DNA of 64,000 bases from Branchiostoma belcheri. Taxonomy: Eukaryota > Chordata > Leptocardii > Amphioxiformes > Branchiostomatidae. The notes under the pieces are model-generated. The model saw nothing but the letters and a program-made list of their open reading frames with translations, was not told the origin of the DNA and ran no database searches. How positions within the stretch are numbered: the first letter of the stretch is position 1; each line of letters starts with the position of its first letter. The DNA lies in NCBI RefSeq assembly GCF_001625305.1, contig NW_017803379.1:3284506-3348505 (forward strand). The letters run 5' to 3'. This document shows, piece after piece, positions 59,715 through 64,000 of the stretch. The translations under genes and the position numbers were made by a program.

Positions 59715-59720
59715 AATAAA
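59715..59720 (+). terminator. Candidate poly(A) signal of the UPF0462 gene
   Basis: aataaa in tgctaaataaaacttgc, 1.2 kb after the stop codon. Sequence 58483-59714 shows no other gene and would be the 3' UTR. Confidence 0.35.
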
Positions 59721-59825
59721 ACTTGCTTTTTGACAATGTAGCAATATATCAATATAGCAATCGGTTCATTGCATATGACAAAAGGCAGTAAACAAACAAA
59801 CAAACACACACATAGGTAAACATGT

Positions 59826-60121
59826 TTGTATTGGTGCTGAATGCTATCCACACAACTAGACACACTAGTCCTTGATGCTAAATGCCATCCACACATATAA
59901 ACATGACTGTCCCTGGTACTGAACACACACAGCAAAACATGCCTGTCCTTGGTGCTGAACACCATCCACACAAATGTAAACTCGCCTGACCACACAGGCA
60001 AACGTCCCTGTCCTTGGTGCTGAACACCATCCACACACAGGCAAACGTCCCTGTCCTTGGTGCTGAACACCATCCACACACAGGCAAACGTCCCTGTCCT
60101 TGGTGCTGAACACCATCCAGC
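59826..60121. repeat. 43-bp minisatellite, about 7 units
   Basis: The last three units are nearly exact: ccttggtgctgaacaccatc, then cacacacaggcaaacgtccctgt. Earlier units are diverged, and one carries an insertion. Minus-strand frames here are produced by the repeat and shift frame each unit. Confidence 0.93.
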
Positions 60122-60324
60122 GGCATATCAGGAAATGACAGTGCACATATCTGCATACGACATTTCACAATTAGCCTGCAATCAGCAGTAACGTTACCTT
60201 TTTACCACCCCGTTCCGTTTTCTACATGCGCACGTTTTATTCGACCCTACGTTACAAACGTTCCTTCTACAGTGCAGTAACAAACATCAAGACAGCAAAT
60301 CATTGTACACAAATAAACAAAAGG

Positions 60325-60905
60325 TACCATTAAAGTGTAACAACAAAGGATTCGAGAAATCGCGTATTTCACTTTGGTCCGACCTATCGTCGAGTTTGCC
60401 AGTCCCGTATGGGACCCTCACATAGCAAAGGACATAAACAGGCTAGAACAGGTGCAGCGGAGGGCCGCCCGCTGGGTTAGCCAACGCTTCAGACGCACCT
60501 CCAGCGTAAACAACATGCTGGAAGAGCTCCAGTGGACCCCACTTCGGGAGCGGCGTAGGTTGGCTAGACTTACAACGTTCTACAAGTATCACACCGGTGC
60601 ACTGTGCATAAACATGCAAATAAGACCCACCCCCAATGTCCAGACAAGGGCCACTAGACAGTCACACCCTGCTGCCTACAGAGTGCCCCAAAGTAGGACC
60701 TCCTACAGACAGAACTCCTTCTTCCCGCGAACAATACCTGACTGGAACACTCTGGACGCAGATATTGCCCTCTCCTCCTCTCTGGAGGAGTTTAGGGGCA
60801 AGCTGTGAAATCTGACCTCCTCGGCATGCACCCACCACCATAGGAAGCAGAATCTTCAAACCGCTGAAGGCGGCTTCCTCAACAGAAAGAAGAAAAAGAA
60901 GAAGA
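60325..60905 (+). mobile_element. Non-LTR retrotransposon fragment (end of the RT ORF)
   Basis: A frame ending at 60808 encodes LVRPIVEFASPVWDPH, LEQVQRRAARWV, LQWTPLRERRRLARL and RTIPDWNTLDADI, the typical thumb/C-terminal part of CR1/L2-like ORF2. No catalytic RT motifs remain. The 3' end carries short agaagaag repeats. It differs from the 13780-15004 element. Confidence 0.8.
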
Positions 60906-61127
60906 AGAAGGAACGCCTTCCCATCAAACCCCGACGTCAAGGTCATCTGAGGTCAAATACGTCAGAATAATGGTAACCTTGGTAAAACGTTCCTTGACAC
61001 TTGTTAACACAAACAGAAGACAAACTGGGCATAATCACTTCGGACTCCGACCTATTCACACACATTAAGCAGATTACTTCATCCCTACACAACCGACAAC
61101 ATCCGAAAATAGTTTCTAACCAACGAC

Positions 61128-63803
61128 ATGTTTAAGAAGTTGATCGGCGCCGATCCCGAATTGGCATGGAAGCTTGCCGGGTCTGTGATGGTCTCGGAGC
61201 TCCTGGGTGACCACGTGGTCACCGTATCCACCCTGGAAAACGCGCACTGTTTCGGACTGGCCACAGTCCTGGTCAAGGACCACCAGTCCTTCGTGGAAAA
61301 GGCTGTGCATCACCACGCCTCCTTCCGGGCCGTGGGCAAACTACATGACTTGTGCGTCTACTTACCGGAGTGTATAAAGTTGGGCCTCGAGCCACAAACG
61401 GACAAATACTGGAAGAAACCTCCTCCGGGAAAGATGCTCTCGATCGGCCACAGTTCTCACAACAAGGGGAAAATGATACACATGGAGGTCACAGACGTGG
61501 AAAAACAGACGATTTTCTTGAATCCGAGTGAAGAGGTTCGGTTAAGAGACGATGACGGGGAATTTGGCACGGTGAGCTCCGTGTACATCATTACAGAAGT
61601 GTTCTACGCGACTGGCCTGGACGTGGAAGTGAGCGTGGACGGCAGAAAAGGCGCGTTTTCCACCGACAGTGAGATCCCCATCGCATTCAGGTACCAGAAG
61701 TTCAAGTTGGAAGATGACGGTGTGATAGGGGGTCAGTTGGAGTCTAATATCAAGAAAAACAGGTGAGACGGTACGGTGGAATCTTGTTCATGTTGTTCTA
61801 GAACTTCTTAGTGTTTCACTTGTGTGTTTATTCGAGCATTTTCTGTTCTGCCACCGCCCAGATATGGTCCACAATGATCGGATGGAAAATGTCTGTGCTT
61901 AAAACATCGTTTTCAATGATCACACGACCACAGTCAACAGGAAAGACAACAAAGAAGCATTTACAAACATATACTATTCTTTGTTGTTCTCCAAACATCA
62001 TTTTTGATTATGTACAAGAAAACAATCGACACGAAAGACAACAAACAAACAAACAAACAAGCATTTACAAAGATACACTTATTTTTATGGCTTCTACATG
62101 TTTTCAAAGGACATCTCGCCTGCTTGTGAAAATGACCTTCGCGGAGAGACAGAACCTTGTCATGAAAGCCCAGACACAGGACGCGGTGGTCGCCATGACG
62201 TCACCGCCACATGAGAACATACCTGTAGTGGCAGAGGTTCTGCCGGGTGAGTAACGTTACAGTTCAACAAGATTAAGACATTTTGGAAGAAAGTTTGAGC
62301 ATACGTCCTATCCTATCTATAATCAGTTCATTGACCAACGTTGAATAGTCATTTTGCTTCAAACCATTTGTTATGGGTTCACCACACCACGAAGTGGTGG
62401 TGAACCCATATTGCGTTTTCTGATGTTTCTTCTCCTTCTCCTTCTTCTTCTCCTGCCATTTTTAAATGGATTCAGCTTCTTCATTTTAGGGCCCAAGGTC
62501 CTGAAATTTGGTATGGAGGTACAGTGGGCAAATACCCCTAGGCGTTTTTTGAATTATTGTGATACAGGCTTTTAGAATGGTTTTATTTGAGTTTTTTGGC
62601 TGTGTTATAGCAAATGTATTACTGAGTTAGTGTGCAGTGTTACCACATTTGGGCATGAGTCATCACAATGGAATGCAGGGCATCAACCAATAGGCATGCA
62701 GCTTTCCTCTATTCTCCTTGCTGATTGGCTGTTGGGATTTAACTGGCTTAACTTAATTAATACCTGCTCAGATCCATTCCATACTGACAGTAGGTCTGTA
62801 TTCAAGTGTTTTGGTAGGTATTTTAGGCTTTCCTGCTCCAGCATTGGAATGCGGGGCATGAACGCTTCTTTTTTTCTTGTAAATCAACAGTTTGCATTAT
62901 GCAATTAAAAATCCGAACCAATAATGTAGGGAATAGCTATCCAACTGTTGTAGTCTTAGTTGTATGTTACTTCATACTATAGTTATATCAATGTAAAGCA
63001 TTGTTTTCCCTTGTGTTTCTCATTCTTTCCCTGCCATATGTGGTGAAGCCATTGCTGTATTTGCTCCAAAGCAAATGTCGGCCTTTCTAGTTTTGAACGA
63101 CTTTACATAAGTTTGTACATCCCTGTCCTTGGTGCTGAACACTATCCACCAGCAAATACATGTTGCTGAACTCACCCCATATCATGCCAAAGGCAGAAAA
63201 CTAACACATACACAGGTAAACACACCTGTCCTTGGTGCTGAATACCATTCTCACACATGTTAACATGCCTGTTTTCAACGACGTCATATACTTTTAAAAA
63301 GGCGCTTTACAATTGGCATCAACTTTGACCTGTAGCTTGTCAGATACATGAAAATAACGCGCGATATTTAAAAAAACTACAAAGACAAGTTTATTTAAGA
63401 AAAACTTTGTCCTTTTGTATTACAACAGGCATGGTTGACGACAAAACCACGTCATGCTCACCCCCCAGCGGTAATAGATTCGTAGGAGGCCAAGCATGGG
63501 CGTGTCCCAACCAGGGCACTGCGCATGTCAGCTATGACGTAGAGACACCCAGACTCAGAGTTCGAGGTACAGTAAAATCATTTTCAGAACCTTCGATGAA
63601 AGTTAGATATCATCCAGGTAATGAGATGCACAAGAAAACTGTAACTCAAGCAACTGAATAGATTTTGTTAGACATTTCAAAATCACTACATAACCATTGC
63701 ATTAAAACTAGGAAACTGACTTCCTGTTATTCCTGCTCATATCACAGAAGAGACGGGTGATATGGAGGTAGAAGATGTGGAGGAAATCAACCTGGTGACT
63801 TGA
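61128..63803 (+). CDS. Unrecognised four-exon gene
   Basis: Exons 61128-61762, 62110-62246, 63429-63470 (or to 63566) and 63748-63803, with phases agreeing for either end of exon 3, giving 289 or 321 aa. Exon 1 (211 aa) starts MFKKLIGADPELAWKLAG and contains VEKAVHHHASFRAVGKLHD, KMLSIGHSSHNKGKMIHMEV and SVYIITEVFYATGLDVEVSV; it looks like one folded alpha/beta domain. Exons 2-4 encode a shorter tail (KMTFAERQNLVMKAQ), a Ser/Pro linker and an acidic end, EVEDVEEINLVT, then a stop. No signal peptide or membrane helix. I found no confident family. The YIITEVFYATGLDV stretch recalls, weakly, the end of gasdermin N-domains, but the expected first half is not there. Confidence 0.7.
62368..63090. 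repeat. Dispersed repeat with terminal hairpin, in intron 2 of the unrecognised gene
   Basis: Starts with a 13-bp inverted repeat (atgggttcaccac at 62373-62385 and its complement at 62397-62409), followed by a (ctt)n-like tract, and ends near gcaaatgtcggcctttctag. I recall this arrangement as a common amphioxus repeat; borders are approximate. Confidence 0.5.
63117..63275. repeat. Diverged units of the 43-bp minisatellite family
   Basis: Two units, ccctgtccttggtgctgaac ... and acctgtccttggtgctgaat ..., matching the 59826-60121 monomer but separated by other sequence. Confidence 0.65.
63611..63690. repeat. One-sided copy of the 46291 hairpin family
   Basis: atccaggtaatgagatgcac followed by aagaaaactgtaactcaagc, matching the left end of 46291-46490. 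Intronic. Confidence 0.55.
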
Positions 63804-64000
63804 AGGCCACTTTATTCACATAAAATTTCGACGTACTTTTGTAGGGTCAATGTACAGCCTGTGTAGCTATAGCTTTTATTGACAATCGTATACTGGATTG
63901 TTGTATTTTCTTACCTAGAACTAAGAACTACTAACATGTTACAAAGGGTAACAATGAAAACTGAAAATTTCAAATCTAGTACATGTAATTGGTATTTGCC

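Noticed and set aside
59865..60168. Minus-strand frames with repeated CVWMVFSTKD
   Set aside because: Reading of a 43-bp tandem repeat, whose unit is not a multiple of 3, so every unit shifts frame.
61128..61762. Assignment of exon 1 to the gasdermin family
   Set aside because: Only a short local resemblance near the end; the usual basic/aromatic first half of the domain could not be found, so the family is not claimed.

Overview
This is a eukaryotic genomic window with widely spaced exons, GT-AG introns, many short dispersed repeats and non-LTR retrotransposon debris. Gene content and repeat style point to a cephalochordate (amphioxus, Branchiostoma) draft assembly. I could not run a search, so the species is an inference. 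Two runs of N (24596-25236 and 42712-42731) mark assembly gaps.

I rebuilt four genes by hand from splice sites and codon phase. (1) 1086-7905, plus strand: a GRXCR1-type glutaredoxin-like cysteine-rich protein, 4 exons, about 343 aa. (2) 13276-32593, minus strand: a large CRACD/KIAA1211-family actin regulator, about 19 exons and 1367 aa. It ends in a complete LIM domain, which vertebrate CRACD lacks as far as I know. (3) 41277-58482, plus strand: a homolog of UPF0462/C4orf33. Six shared exons encode the whole domain. Three separate candidate first exons each encode a different cytosolic N-terminus plus one transmembrane helix, and all three end in the same splice phase. The predicted products are type II membrane proteins of 713, 319 and 331 aa. 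(4) 61128-63803, plus strand: a four-exon gene of about 289-321 aa that I do not recognise.

The human counterparts of the three recognised genes (GRXCR1, CRACD, C4orf33) all lie on human chromosome 4, which supports the identifications and suggests conserved linkage.

The space between exons holds a five-copy palindromic repeat of about 200 bp, a 316-bp terminal-inverted-repeat element with a TACAT target duplication, several hairpin repeats, a 43-bp-period minisatellite at three places, two truncated reverse transcriptase fragments, and a tRNA-like sequence. The CRACD-like gene is interrupted by a likely assembly fault: 23122-24595 and 25237-26723 are near-identical and abut the two sides of the large gap, as expected of two contigs whose overlapping ends were not merged.
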